Source of the DNA: Petrosia ficiformis
Lineage: Eukaryota; Porifera; Demospongiae; Haplosclerida; Petrosiidae
Reading direction: 5' to 3'
Assembly: GCA_947044365.1 (NCBI GenBank)
Contig: OX345642.1
Location: 3,781,598 to 3,845,597 of the forward strand
Length of the DNA stretch: 64,000 nt
Shown: piece after piece, positions 12,901 through 24,500 of the stretch
Position numbering within the stretch: the stretch's first letter is position 1
How the letters are laid out: every line of letters starts with the position of its first letter
The notes under the pieces: model-generated
The model's database searches: none
The model's input: only the letters and a program-made list of their open reading frames with translations
What the model was told of the DNA's origin: nothing
Made by a program: the position numbers and the translations under genes

Positions 12901-15900
12901 TATTCCATGTGGCCACTCAGAGGTATGCTGTAACTGTTACATGTGTGTATGTGTGTGTGTGTGTGCGCATGTGCTCGTGTGTGTGTGTGTGTTGTGTTGT
13001 ATGTGTACATTAACAATACTTACTGATATCGTCATGTTTGAGTTAATCGCTATTAAGTTTGTTTTTCATTGATATGTATATATGCATGTTAGGTGCTGCT
13101 GGAGTGGCTGGAGCATTGACATATACTGGATTATCAACATTTTTGTCACCACAAATCTCAATTCTAGTTTTGACTATAGTACCTATAATATTGGGATTAA
13201 GGTAACAATTATAAAGTGTGTTCGTATTACTTTATACAGTGTATGTATTTGTATGCAATTGTAAGTACAAACTGTCAATACCTTTACAGTAGCTTCTAAT
13301 GATTAGTAGTTATGTACAAATAAATATGATTATTGTTCAATTAATGAACAGTTTTCTGAGGTCATGATGAATGTGAATAACCATACCTCATATAGTACTC
13401 AGTATACATAAAAATCTATTGTGTTTTTTAGTTATCTATTTATAATTGGCAAACCAAAAAAAGTACAACAAGATTCTACTAATACTGCTAATAATGAGGA
13501 ACAGAAAGATATTGATAATAGTAATGAAAAAGAAAATGGAGATGGGAAAACAAATCAGTCAACTGGAAAAAGACGATTTAAATTTGGTGGGTAATTAAAT
13601 ATTATAGTATTGTGAATGTAAGGTGCTTACTTAACATGCATTTTAGTATGCATGCCTATTGTATGATATGAACTTTGTCATATTATAATTATGCTCTGAT
13701 GAGAAGCATTTCATATTATTTTGAGTCTACATAGACAGAGCCAAAAGGTTCATAGTATCAACTTCAACAAAGAAGTATAAAACAGATTTTAACCATATAC
13801 AACACTATTATAAATAGTGTAATACCAATTGAGTTTAAGCTCATTGTAGCATTAAACATCAAAGAGAACAAAGTATGTGACCAAAGAAAAGAAGTGTTTT
13901 TTTTTACTCAATTTACAAAGCAATGCCCTATGTTTAAATGTTCGTTATTCTGTCATTTCAGGAACCTAACAAAATTTGTTAAACATAACATTTTGTTGGC
14001 TTCCTGTGCTAACTTACAGAATAGCGATTGTTTGAAGAGATGACATGGCTTCATGAATAAACAAATGAACATATTATATAGGTGTACATATTAAAAGATT
14101 GATGTGGTATATATACACATTAAAATTTGTTTTTAATTTCATTATACTTTCATACAGAATTCTTCAGAAGACCTCAAACTAGTATTACTGAGCATTTGAA
14201 ATTTATTCCTGTAAGTCATGATAATACATGTACTTAATAAATAATCATTTTGATATATGTATAATTATATGTGCAATCCAATTTAAAAGGGACACTAAAA
14301 TAATTTTGACTAAACTCTTACCTGCAATCACTTGATTAAACTATAACTAAACTAAAAGTTTGAGAAACCAGGTATACTATGACTATAACTAAAGGTAGTC
14401 ATTTTTGTCAAACTAATACAACACTAAATTTTGTACAGGAGGTTAATGAAATTTGGTATCTAGAAAGAGCTGTTACTGTACACAGTGGTGGAATGAATCA
14501 TATTTTCCTCTTAAACGTTTCTAGTTTTTGATTCTTCGGCTTGTCTATAACATGAGCATGTTTACTTTTATGTGTCATACCATTGGTTGCCCAAGCCCCT
14601 GTAAATGATATTGTGATGGTCCACTATAAATAAATGTACACTAACTCCCATACAAAGTAATCATAGGATGACCCTTCCTTGTATACAATGTATATGTATA
14701 CTATGTATGTGTATACAATGTATGTATATACAATGTATGTGTATACGATGTATGTGTATACAATGTATGTGTATACGATGTATGTGTATACAATGTATGT
14801 GTATACGATGTATGTGTATACAATGTATGTATATACAATGTATGTGTATACGATGTATGTGTATACAATGTATGTGTATACGATGTATGTGTATACAATG
14901 TATGTATATACAATGTATGTATATACAATGTATGTGTATACGATGTATGTGTATACAATGTATGTGTATACAATGTATGTGTATACGATGTATGTGTATA
15001 CAATGTATGTGTATACAATTTATGTGTATACAATGTATGTGTATACAATGTATGTATATACAATGTATGTGTATACAATGTATGTATATACAATGTATGT
15101 GTATACTATGTATATGTATACAATGTATGTATATACAATGTATGTGTATACAATGTATGTATATACAATGTATGTGTATATACAATGTATGTGTATACAA
15201 TGTATGTATATACAATGTATGTGTATACTATGTATATGTATACAATGTATGTGTATACAATGTATGTATATACAATGTATGTGTATACTAGGGATGGGCA
15301 ATATTTTGATTATCGTGATAATCGTGATTAAAATTTCCTGTGATAATCGTATCGTCTAAATATTCCCATATCGTGGTCACAAAAATAATGATTATTGTGC
15401 CATAACTTCAGGTTTTCAGTACTATCACATCTAAATCAGTTTTTCAACACTGTTTACTCAACAAATAAAAGGTATCAATTTGATTGTTGAATGAAATCTA
15501 CATACATATGTAAGGTAGCCAATAATCGCAATAATCGTGATACTTGCAAAAACAATAATCGTTGACTCATATTTTCATAATCGCCCATCCCTAGTGTATA
15601 CTATGTATATGTATACAATGTATGTATATACAATGTATGTGTATACAATGTATGTATATACAATGTATGTGTATACAATGTATGTGTATACAATGTATGT
15701 ATATACAATGTATGTATATACAATGTATGTATACACAATGTATATGTATACAGGCACAAACATACAGAGATAGATATTATAGCTGGGCAATAATACTACT
15801 ATCACTATCATGATGTTTTACTCTCCGACTATTGCAATAGTGAAACAGCAATGAATATCTAACTTACCATCATGATAGTGAAACTATTGGTAACATGAGG

Positions 15901-18900
15901 AATATTTTTGCAAACAGTAAATTTTTGTGCGTTTGTGAATTTAAATACTGTACTCTGCCCATGTTTATACTGTAAATTTGCTATTTTCATTTTCACGAAT
16001 GGCACTAATTTCACAAAAGTCTCATAATTTTCCCATCATATGGTAGTATGTATTATGTTTTTACTTTAACTAACATCTCTTTTCTCTAGTACTTATTTTT
16101 TCATTACATGATTTGGTTATTTCTAGTTTATGTTGCAGAATACATGATAAATCAATCTCTGGTAAGATCATGAATTCATTAATCATATATTCCACTAGAA
16201 AACATTATATTTCTTTATTTCAATGTAGTTTGAGTCATTGTATTATCCTAATACACACATTGGTGGATATTGTTTGGAACAGAATGTGCAGTACAAATGG
16301 TTAGTATAGTTATAATAGTAATTGATATTCTAATTTGTAAAACTACATGTACATGTGAAGTACATGTACATGTAACTATGTTATGCATGCACATGTTAAA
16401 ATTCAAATATGGTGTAAAACTCTGTCAGCTGTTTACCTGACATTCCTACCTCCCTCATTTATCTATATATCTATGCTCTCTAACAAATGAAAGAGTTATT
16501 TGCTTGCTATATATATATATAACTAATAAGCATTCATGTATCATGAGCTCATCTTAACATCATTATGAGGTCACTCGTCTGGATATTTTGATTTGTTAGT
16601 AAAATTTGGCTCAATAGAATTATATATAGTGTTTATGAAGAATACATGTGACCAGGTGTTTTAAAAGCAACCAAGGGTAAAGAAAATGTGAGGGGGGGGG
16701 TATAACTATCTGAGAACAATAATGTTATTGTTCTCAGATAGTTCACCTTATAATTTATGTATTTGAGAATAAAATGCATTTTGGGAACCTCAGAAGCACC
16801 TCCAAGAAACAATATACATGGGAATGCCAGATTTAACTAAAACTATCCATTATATGGTATTGGTGATAAGTATAGTGAATTTTATTGTTACATTGTTAGG
16901 TATCAAGTTACTTATCAAATTGGAGTCTTCATTTCACGATCATCTGTCAGTTTTTTTCATATCAAGTTTTTTCATGTGATGTCTTTATTACAGGTATCTT
17001 GTGTGTGTGTATGTCAGTTTAGTATTTACATGTAGCACTAGAGATGAAATGTAGGGAGAGGGGACCTGGGATCTGTGGTGGATCTAGGATTATATAAGGG
17101 GGTTGCCATGCTGACTTAATTATAGTTATGAAATTAATGTATAATGTATAAAATACACACACATTATTATAATAATTATGGCACCTCAAGTAACTATATA
17201 TGTATGCATATCATTGTAATACTGACCAAAGCCCATGGTGGCTTATTCTGTCTACTCCTACTAGTAAAAAAATACATATTTGTGGTCACTACTCTTAAAT
17301 GAGTATAATTGACATGATAAATATTTCCAATAATTATTATAATGTCTGTGACAATAATTATTGTAATTATTGTAATTATTGGGGGTTTCCATTGAAACTG
17401 TGGAAACAGTCTAGACCCACCACTGGGATCCCAACCCACCTCCCCTCCAGAAACCCATTTGGGTTTGTGGAGGGGAAGTGGGTGTTAAAGTGTCTCCGAT
17501 TTTACCAGAAGCAATCTCACAACATCTAAATTTCAAAACCTTCATGGGGGGTGTCCCAGTCATTAGACTTGTGAAGAACTAAGCTGTTCATTCATGATGT
17601 CAACATAATTAGGATATGATAACTTTATATGTAATATAGTGTGTAGTTTAATGTCATAAGGTTAATACATGATTATATTGAAACTCAATAATGAAGCTAT
17701 GGATTGAAATTTGACATACACAAAAAAGATCAGGAAGGATAATTATATGAAATTGGCACAGGTATAAAGATTATTGGTCATACAAAACTAAAGCTAGAAC
17801 GTTGAGAAGGTTAATGGGAGCATGAATAAATTAGTTTTTTTCTGTCTTTCCTCAGATAATTAACTTTGTATTTCTATTTCTTGAAGTTATTTATCAATTC
17901 ATACCATTATTCTGGATCACTATTATTATTGTACTGTATGAGGGACTACTTGGTGGTGCTGTGTATGCTAATGCATTTTATGCTATTTCAAAGAAGGTAT
18001 GTTTTGTAATTAGTATGAACAGATTGAGATCCTGAATAGTTTAACTCATCACAATATCTGATCAGCTGGCTGGTGTTTAATTTATATTCAATTTCCAAAG
18101 CAATACCTACTCCACTGTTTAGCACAGGAAGACAACAAAATTTGTTATGCAAGAACTACACTTATATATAACAAGATATATAGAGAAAAAGTATCTCTAT
18201 GATTGCTTTATGGTGTCCAGCATTCAGTAATCATGGCTGACTTTATCAGTCATGCCTGAAACACAACAGCCTATTATATTTATTATTTTGATTATCTACT
18301 CTCTTTACCTTTTAAAGGATCTTGTAGAACTTTAGGAATATATTTCAGGTAGAATAGTTAGCTAGTAGCTCCAGTTTCTATGTAAGCTACAAGCAGCTTT
18401 CTTTCTGCCGAGTGCGCGTTCTATTACGTGCCACGCCCATTAATTGATTGAGCCCCCGGGAATGACGCAACTTCCTTAACTACTTATACAACGCATACTC
18501 GTGCAAGTGGACACAAGATATATATATATTTATATGTATATATATAATTCAAACCCGTGGGAAAGCAATCATAGGGATGGCCCTACGGGCCATAACAATT
18601 TTGTTGGCTTCCTATACAAAATGACAGAATAGCGACTGTTTAAAGATAGAGCATTGCTTCATAAATGAACAACGAAGGTACCTAGAAATATTCATATATT
18701 GTTCTGAAGTCTCAATGAGATGTATATACAGTTTTGGATCTTATTTCATTTACATTTGCAAAACTTGCCTTTTCTATTAGATTGATCCTACCCATCGTGA
18801 ATTCTCAATGGGATTAGCCAGTGCAGCTGATAGTACTGGTATAACTTTAGCTGGTGTACTATCTGCATTTGTTCACAATTATATTTGTTCACTTGGATAG
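6949..18900 (+). CDS. CLN3: CLN3/battenin lysosomal membrane protein, copy B (complete)
   Basis: Fifteen exons join in phase to 483 aa (human CLN3 is 438): 6949-7084, 7633-7675, 8199-8298, 9018-9104, 10010-10089, 11786-11944, 12002-12033, 13093-13201, 13432-13586, 14158-14210, 16090-16161, 16229-16299, 16900-16993, 17856-17996, 18781-18900. The acidic cytosolic N-terminus carries EEQPLL, which fits the [DE]xxxL[LI] lysosomal sorting signal. Exon 3 encodes the family hallmark LCNNFPYVVMLSAAYD. Exon 4 encodes a lumenal loop with NSS, NDT and NKT glycosylation sites. Exons 5-8 give helices including SGFGEITFLAFTALY and the glycine-rich WSAGTGAAG. The second cytosolic loop (exon 9) is long, polar and poorly conserved. 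The end, CSLG, resembles the prenylated C-terminus of vertebrate CLN3. Exon 9 ends at a GTGGGT donor, needed to keep the frame. Introns hold several MITEs absent from copy A. Confidence 0.93.
7740..7895. repeat. Diverged fragment of the TTTTTGATAAG-ended MITE
   Basis: It contains runs such as GGGCTAATGGTGCACCAT and CTGTGCAGCACCAAATAAGA, which match, in inverted order, the better copies at 22633-22855 and 38393-38592. Confidence 0.4.
9255..9674 (+). mobile_element. R1 non-autonomous transposon (about 420 bp)
   Basis: It starts around AGATATATAGAGAAAAAAGTATCCCTATGATTGC and ends in GCAATCATAGGGATGG then CCCTACGGGCCATAA. The stretch TCCCTATGATTGC is repeated inverted near the right end. Related copies lie at 12318-12741, 18168-18595, 30538-30881 (minus) and 31673-32085 (minus), with fragments at 40955-40980, 45220-45260 and 54825-54930. 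Confidence 0.75.
9700..9923 (+). mobile_element. MITE with GTTCACATTCA / TGAATGTGAAC ends
   Basis: Terminal inverted repeats of at least 11 bp bound 224 bp. Related copies are at about 17590-17830 and, as a back-to-back pair, at 19839-20283. Confidence 0.7.
11700..11758. repeat. Simple repeats (CCTC)n and (TGTC)n
   Basis: A short CCTC tract is followed by a TCTG tract within intron 5 of CLN3 copy B. Confidence 0.8.
12080..12315 (+). repeat. Dispersed repeat, partner of 255-465
   Basis: This lies in intron 7 of CLN3 copy B. It includes two degenerate internal repeats of a GTGTGACCACAACGCCAT-like segment and matches 255-465. Confidence 0.55.
12318..12741 (+). mobile_element. R1 non-autonomous transposon, copy 2
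   Basis: It has the same order of conserved blocks as the 9255 copy, including the GCCCATTAATTGACCGAGCC core and the CTACGGGCCATAA end. It sits in intron 7 of CLN3 copy B. Confidence 0.75.
12941..13000. repeat. TG-rich microsatellite
   Basis: Runs of GT dinucleotides interrupted by GCGCAT and CTC. Confidence 0.85.
14681..15288. repeat. 15-bp minisatellite, CLN3 copy B, left part (about 40 units)
   Basis: It has the same TATGTGTATACAATG unit as the array at 1744-3130 and identical flanks (CATAGGATGACCCTTCCTT on the left). It is shorter and is split by a hAT-type MITE. Confidence 0.95.
15289..15593. mobile_element. hAT-type MITE inserted in the minisatellite
   Basis: The element is 305 bp with ends TAGGGATGGGC and GCCCATCCCTA. 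It is flanked by GTGTATAC at 15281-15288 and 15594-15601, an 8-bp duplication as expected for hAT transposition. The flank is itself part of the 15-bp unit, so the duplication alone is weak evidence, but the TIRs are clear. The interior is rich in ATAATCGTGAT-like repeats. Copy A has no such insertion. Confidence 0.85.
15594..15751. repeat. 15-bp minisatellite, CLN3 copy B, right part
   Basis: About ten units continue the array after the MITE. The right flank, GGCACAAACATACAGAGATA, is the same as in copy A at 3131. Confidence 0.95.
16704..16743. repeat. Perfect 18-bp palindrome with 4-base loop
   Basis: AACTATCTGAGAACAATA and its exact reverse complement flank ATGT. It lies in intron 12 of CLN3 copy B and is absent from copy A. 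Confidence 0.9.
17434..17483. repeat. GC-rich hairpin in CLN3 copy B intron 13
   Basis: A 24-base arm starting ACCCACCTCCCC pairs with one ending GGGGAAGTGGGT with few mismatches. The matching place in copy A (about 5072-5092) keeps only a shortened remnant. Confidence 0.75.
18168..18595 (+). mobile_element. R1 non-autonomous transposon, copy 3
   Basis: It is inserted into the foldback repeat of intron 14 of CLN3 copy B. Copy A at 5838-5860 shows the uninterrupted site, so this insertion happened after the gene duplication. Confidence 0.8.
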
Positions 18901-19537
18901 TTATAAATTATCAATTTTTCAGAATTTACGTAATAATTTATAATTATGTTATAGTTTATATTCAAAGTATATACAAAATTTAAAATTTATATTCTCATAA
19001 AACCCAAAAAATACATTTTTTGATTGAAATGCCAAGTCACAGTGTTATTTCCTCTATATAGGAATAGCTATCATTATAGTAATTATTATTAACATACATA
19101 GTGTGTAATTGGAAATTAAACGTATATAATTATACTCTTGTTAACTTCAATTTCTTGATGTACAATTTTATGCTAATTTTTATAAATTTAATTCCAATCT
19201 CTATAATTTATAATAGAAGATGTAGTTTCAAAAATGTGTTCACATACCATTGAAAAGCTGCAGATAATATATCTTGTAGAGATCGATATTTATTAATTCA
19301 GCAATAAAAAAGAAAAAGTATCACATATATACTCTGAACATTAGTAAGCAAGCAATTCCTAGATTCTGGCAATCAATGTTTAAAATTCAATTGTATTCAT
19401 CCCTAGCCTCCTTATATCCTCAATTCTGGGATGATGTGCATCTAAAATAACTGTAGTATAGATATGCATTTATAGTGCAGAATGTAATATAAACAATAGT
19501 TTAATGGGATAGTAAAACACTTGCTCATCCATTAAAG
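18901..19537. other. Intergenic spacer, CLN3 copy B to GH57-like gene
   Basis: AT-rich sequence; I recognise no gene or repeat in it. It must contain the 3' end signals of CLN3 copy B and the promoter of the next gene. Confidence 0.6.
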
Positions 19538-21456
19538 ATGTTGTTGATGTTTATTCTGCTTTTTATTCTTGCTGGAAATGAAGCTAAGAAGGTTTATACT
19601 ACCTACCATTGGTGAGGTATATATTTTACTGGTAATATTTTCGATAGTATCTTTATTGTAGGCACATGCAGCAACCAATTTATTGGCCAGACAAATTGCC
19701 ATCAAATCCAAATACTTACCAGAAAGCTTATGATTCTCTGAAATTGAAAGCTTCTCAAGGAGGTCATCCAAATAATGATATTGATGATATATTTGGAAAA
19801 GGTTATAAAATATGTATTTGTTTAATATGTAAACTACGTTTTATATGTAATATAGTGTATAGGTTAATACTGTAACTAAACAATGAAGTAATTGATTGAT
19901 ATTTGACATATATATATATATATATATGTATATAAAAGCAACAGGAAGGATTCGCAATTAATATGAAAATGGTACAGGTAAAAAGATTGTTGGTCCTTCC
20001 AATATGCTTAGTTGTAAAGGTCATTCACATTCACTTTGACATTAAAAAATGTTGAGAATTTAGATAGGAAGGACCAGCAATCTTTTTACCTTTCCATGTT
20101 TACATAATTATCCTTCCTGTTGTTTATGCATAAGTCAAATTTCCATTGCTTCAGTATTGAGTTGCAGTAAAATCATGTATTAACCTTCTGACATTAAACT
20201 ATATACTATATTACCAAGAGTACATAATAGATATTACATATAAGTCATCGCATCCTAATTTTAAGGTCATCGTGAATGTGAACAGATTTTAGTAATATCA
20301 TATTTATTATGTATACAGTAGTACAGAAAGTATACAATAAAAGCAACTTCTATTGTATTTGTTGTAGTGGGCACGCAGTATTTTAAATAAAATGTAATTT
20401 TTGCAATAGAACCAAAAATTGTTTAAAAACCATAATTTATACTACATAATTATTATTATAGATGATCGTGTGAATGATTATCAACATTATGCTTTGGATG
20501 CTGTTCAGATGTGTTCTCAATTTCCTAATATGGGAGCTCAAGTAATAATTATAGTGCTAAATTTTGTTAAATAATCCTTGTTAATGATCATTGCACTATA
20601 TATTGAAGGAATCACTTCTAGGAGGGCTGTATCTGATTTACAGTAACCAAGCTTAATTAATGGCATATAGCTCAAAAGTCATACAGGTTACTGTAATATA
20701 GCTCTCCTGGAGGTGTTATCCAAACTGATTTGTGGGTGGATTTTGGCATAAGCCAATCAAGTATGCCTTATAGTGTACTAGCAGCTCTACTGTACTTATT
20801 CTACAACCTCTGTATAGCACAATAACAGTTATTAAAGTCATTACCAACTTTGAAATAACTGTTATTTTTTGGTTTGCCTGACATCTTATAAAGGTCAGTT
20901 TCAGTGGCTGTCTTATTGAAAATCTCAACAACTTAGCTAATAACAATCACATATACTCTCCTGGATGGAACCAGAAATATTCAGATGGTATTAATTCTTT
21001 GAAGACTAGAGGTGGTTATTCAAAACTAGACTTTGTGTCCTTTACTTATCATCATTCTCTGACAACTCTCATTGACAAGTATGATTTACAATAGTATTAA
21101 TAGTTCATTTGATATTACCTATATTTGTGTATTGAACCGACATGCTGTATCATTTGTGTATACATCAGAAGAATATATTACTTCTTCTAACCATGAATCG
21201 ATGCAGTATACATTGTGGCTAACTTAATTTTGATGTGGTTTAGAATACATGTTATGATAATAGTATGTCTTGTACAGTTTCTAGTGTTGTTTATGGCTTC
21301 ATTTATAAATTCAAGATTCTGTTAACTAACTAAAAATGGTTTACTTCTGCTAGGGATGGAAGCTGCAAATTCTTTTTACTTCTTTTCCCCCTTCTAATAA
21401 TTATGATGCAACTCTTGAATTATTATTAGGAACAAACAGAAAAGAAGGATTCTATA

Positions 21457-21500
<44 letters not shown>

Positions 21501-24500
21501 TACTACTACTACATTATGCATAATCAATTATCACAGGAATGCTCTTGATAAAGAAATTGGAATACACAAGTTAATTTATGGGAAGACATGGAACAATGCA
21601 CCTTATTCCAAAGGTATGCATTATGGACTTATAACACCCATAGGAAAAGTAGTTAAGGGGAAAGCCCGAGACCACTTTCCAAGGGTATCATAAACTAATA
21701 ACACTATCTAGCCATGTTTGCAGTAATAAGTATGGAGATTATGCTCAAGTAACAATGTACATACTTACTTATTGGTACGGAGTCATGTTCAATTGTACTA
21801 CAATAGTCCAAGTGCATATAGTATTTGCAGTAAGATATTTCTTGAGTTAGATCATAAAAATTACTATGAAAGTGTATAGCAATTTCTATCAATTATTCTA
21901 GGTTTCTTTCCAGCTGAAATGGTATTCACTGAACGTGCTATTCCAGCTTTAGTCAAACATGGTATTGAATGGGTGATTGTAGCCAACAATCATATATCAA
22001 GATCTTGTAAGGTGGGATCATAGCCACATTTAGATTATTCACTACACTTCACTGCATAACGTTTTATACTCCCTCCCCCCGTAAATAAGCAATGTGTATA
22101 ATTATAAGGAACTTGAAACAAGACAATTAGACAACTCCCATACAGTTGTAATATATCTCTCGGACCTAATAATCGCTGAATCTGAGTTATGACTAAATTA
22201 TAAATGACTAAATTATAAATTAAATCATAGATTAAATTATTATTGTTTTTGACCTATATATTACAACTATATTAGATATTGTACACCATATGTGTGTATT
22301 TATTATGAGAGCTGGTTCTCATTATATTATTAAAATAATTATGCTATTATTATTATTACTTGTTCTATAGAATTATCCCTATTCTCCAAGAGGGGATAAT
22401 AACAGTCCTCCAAACAAGGCTGATCAGGTAATATTGAATACATAATTATAGATTTGTCTAGTTTCTTGGAAGTCATGCTGATTTACAAACTAAAAAACAC
22501 AGATAGCAAATTGAGCACATACAGAATGAAGATGTGTAATATAAATTTTCAGTATTGTTACAGTATAATGTCCATGTAATAATATAATAATAATTATTAT
22601 ATATTATAGATAATAATTATATTTAATGCCATCAGTATTTTTGATAAGCTTATGTGGTGCACCATTGGCCCAAAGAGCTTCTTATTTGGCACTGCACAGT
22701 TCCCTCTTTGGGCCAGTGGCGCAGTTAATCCTGATTATATCAACACTAACAGTATTAACTCTTAGTTAATTGGCTCAAATATATTCCCAATGGTGCACAC
22801 ACTAACCATTTTTGAGCCAATTTGGCCCATGCTTCAAAACTTATCAAAAAATCTGAATGCCATCTATCATAATTAGTTTGGGCTATAACAATAATGAAGA
22901 CAATTATATTTATAATTTGGTATACAGGTCAATCCTTCTCAAAGTGACTACTTCAAAGAGTCTATATCTCGTGGATGCATACCGAACAATGCTTATCCCT
23001 TTTCCTATGTTCCTCACCATGCTCAATATGTTGATCCAAACACAGGAAATGTGACAAAAATCATAGTTGTGCCATCTGCAATGGTGAGGTTATATACACA
23101 CACATTATATATATATATATATATAATTATGTTATGAAGATGTACACACATGCACACACAAACAGTATATAATATTGTTATGAAGATGTTCACAATTGAG
23201 ATTATACCAGTATTTATAATAAATAATGATACTACATGACTATAATTCTCTTTTACATGCAACTGGTAACATAATAGAAAGAGTACACATACAGCGTTTC
23301 ATACAGGATTTGTAATTAGTGGTGAAAAGCATGATTGGTGTTCACAAGAGCACCATCTTTTGATCTTTGCATGCAGCTCTTCTTTATTCTATATAACTAA
23401 TACGCCAGAAAACTCTAGAGGGATATAAATCTATAAATCTGTAGTATTTCTGTTTCACTAATGCTAAATTGTCATGATTTAAAGAGAGGGTGATCCCAGG
23501 TTTCCACCCCTGTGTATGAAACCCTGTCATACTTATCTGTATCATAATATATCATTCTATTGTGTATAGGCTATGAGTTGGATGGATGGCTATCAATGCT
23601 ACAGCACTTCTGATATTGATCACATTGCTTCGAAAAGCTCCACAGACCATCCTATGCTCATTGTATTAGCTCATGATGGTGACAATGCATTTGGAGGTGG
23701 ATACTCTTACTATGAACAATGTGTTCAAAACTTTGTCAAAGAAGCTCAATCAAAGGTATGCAATGATAAGAAATGCAATTAATTGAAACATGCAATATAA
23801 TATAATGATTAAATGTATATATATAGTGCTATAGTATAGTTAACTAAAAGTCACACTGGCTTAATACTAAAAGGTGTTTTAGTTATAGTTAACTAAAACA
23901 AACCAATACATTTTACATATCACTTAGGGGTATGAAGCTACCACTATTCAACAGTACCTTAGTGAACATCCAGTCGATAAAGACGATATAGTTCATGTTG
24001 AGGATGGAGGCTGGGTAAATCCTGATGGAGATTTTGGGTCCCCACAATCTCTTCAATGGAATTGGCCGTTACAACCATCCAAAGCAAAGGTCAGACAGGA
24101 TTTTGTTTTGCTGTGTATATATAATTTATAACTATTAGTATGTCATTACAATGTACATGTATGTCTTTTCATCTATAAATTTAATTGTAACAGGCAGGTC
24201 AATTTGATATAGAGAATGGTTGGTCAGTTGATGAGAGGAATTGGGCAATTCTCACAGCTACTGAAAATGCTGTAGAAACAGCAGAGCAGGTACATAAATA
24301 AATATTTCTATCCTCTTCATTAATCTTCTATATCATATCTCCAGGTATCCGGTGGTGTTCGGCTTTCTGAGATACAAAGTCCATCATCAACAGCAACAGT
24401 AAGTACTGAATGAGAACTAAGAAATGCATATATATTTCGAAGAGTTCACATAATTATAGTTACTATAGTTTCTAAATATTGCATAAGAAATAAAAAATTA

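Noticed and set aside
14661..15813. Reading frames of 60-226 codons over the second minisatellite
   Set aside because: Same artefact as at 1687-3191, within intron 10 of CLN3 copy B.
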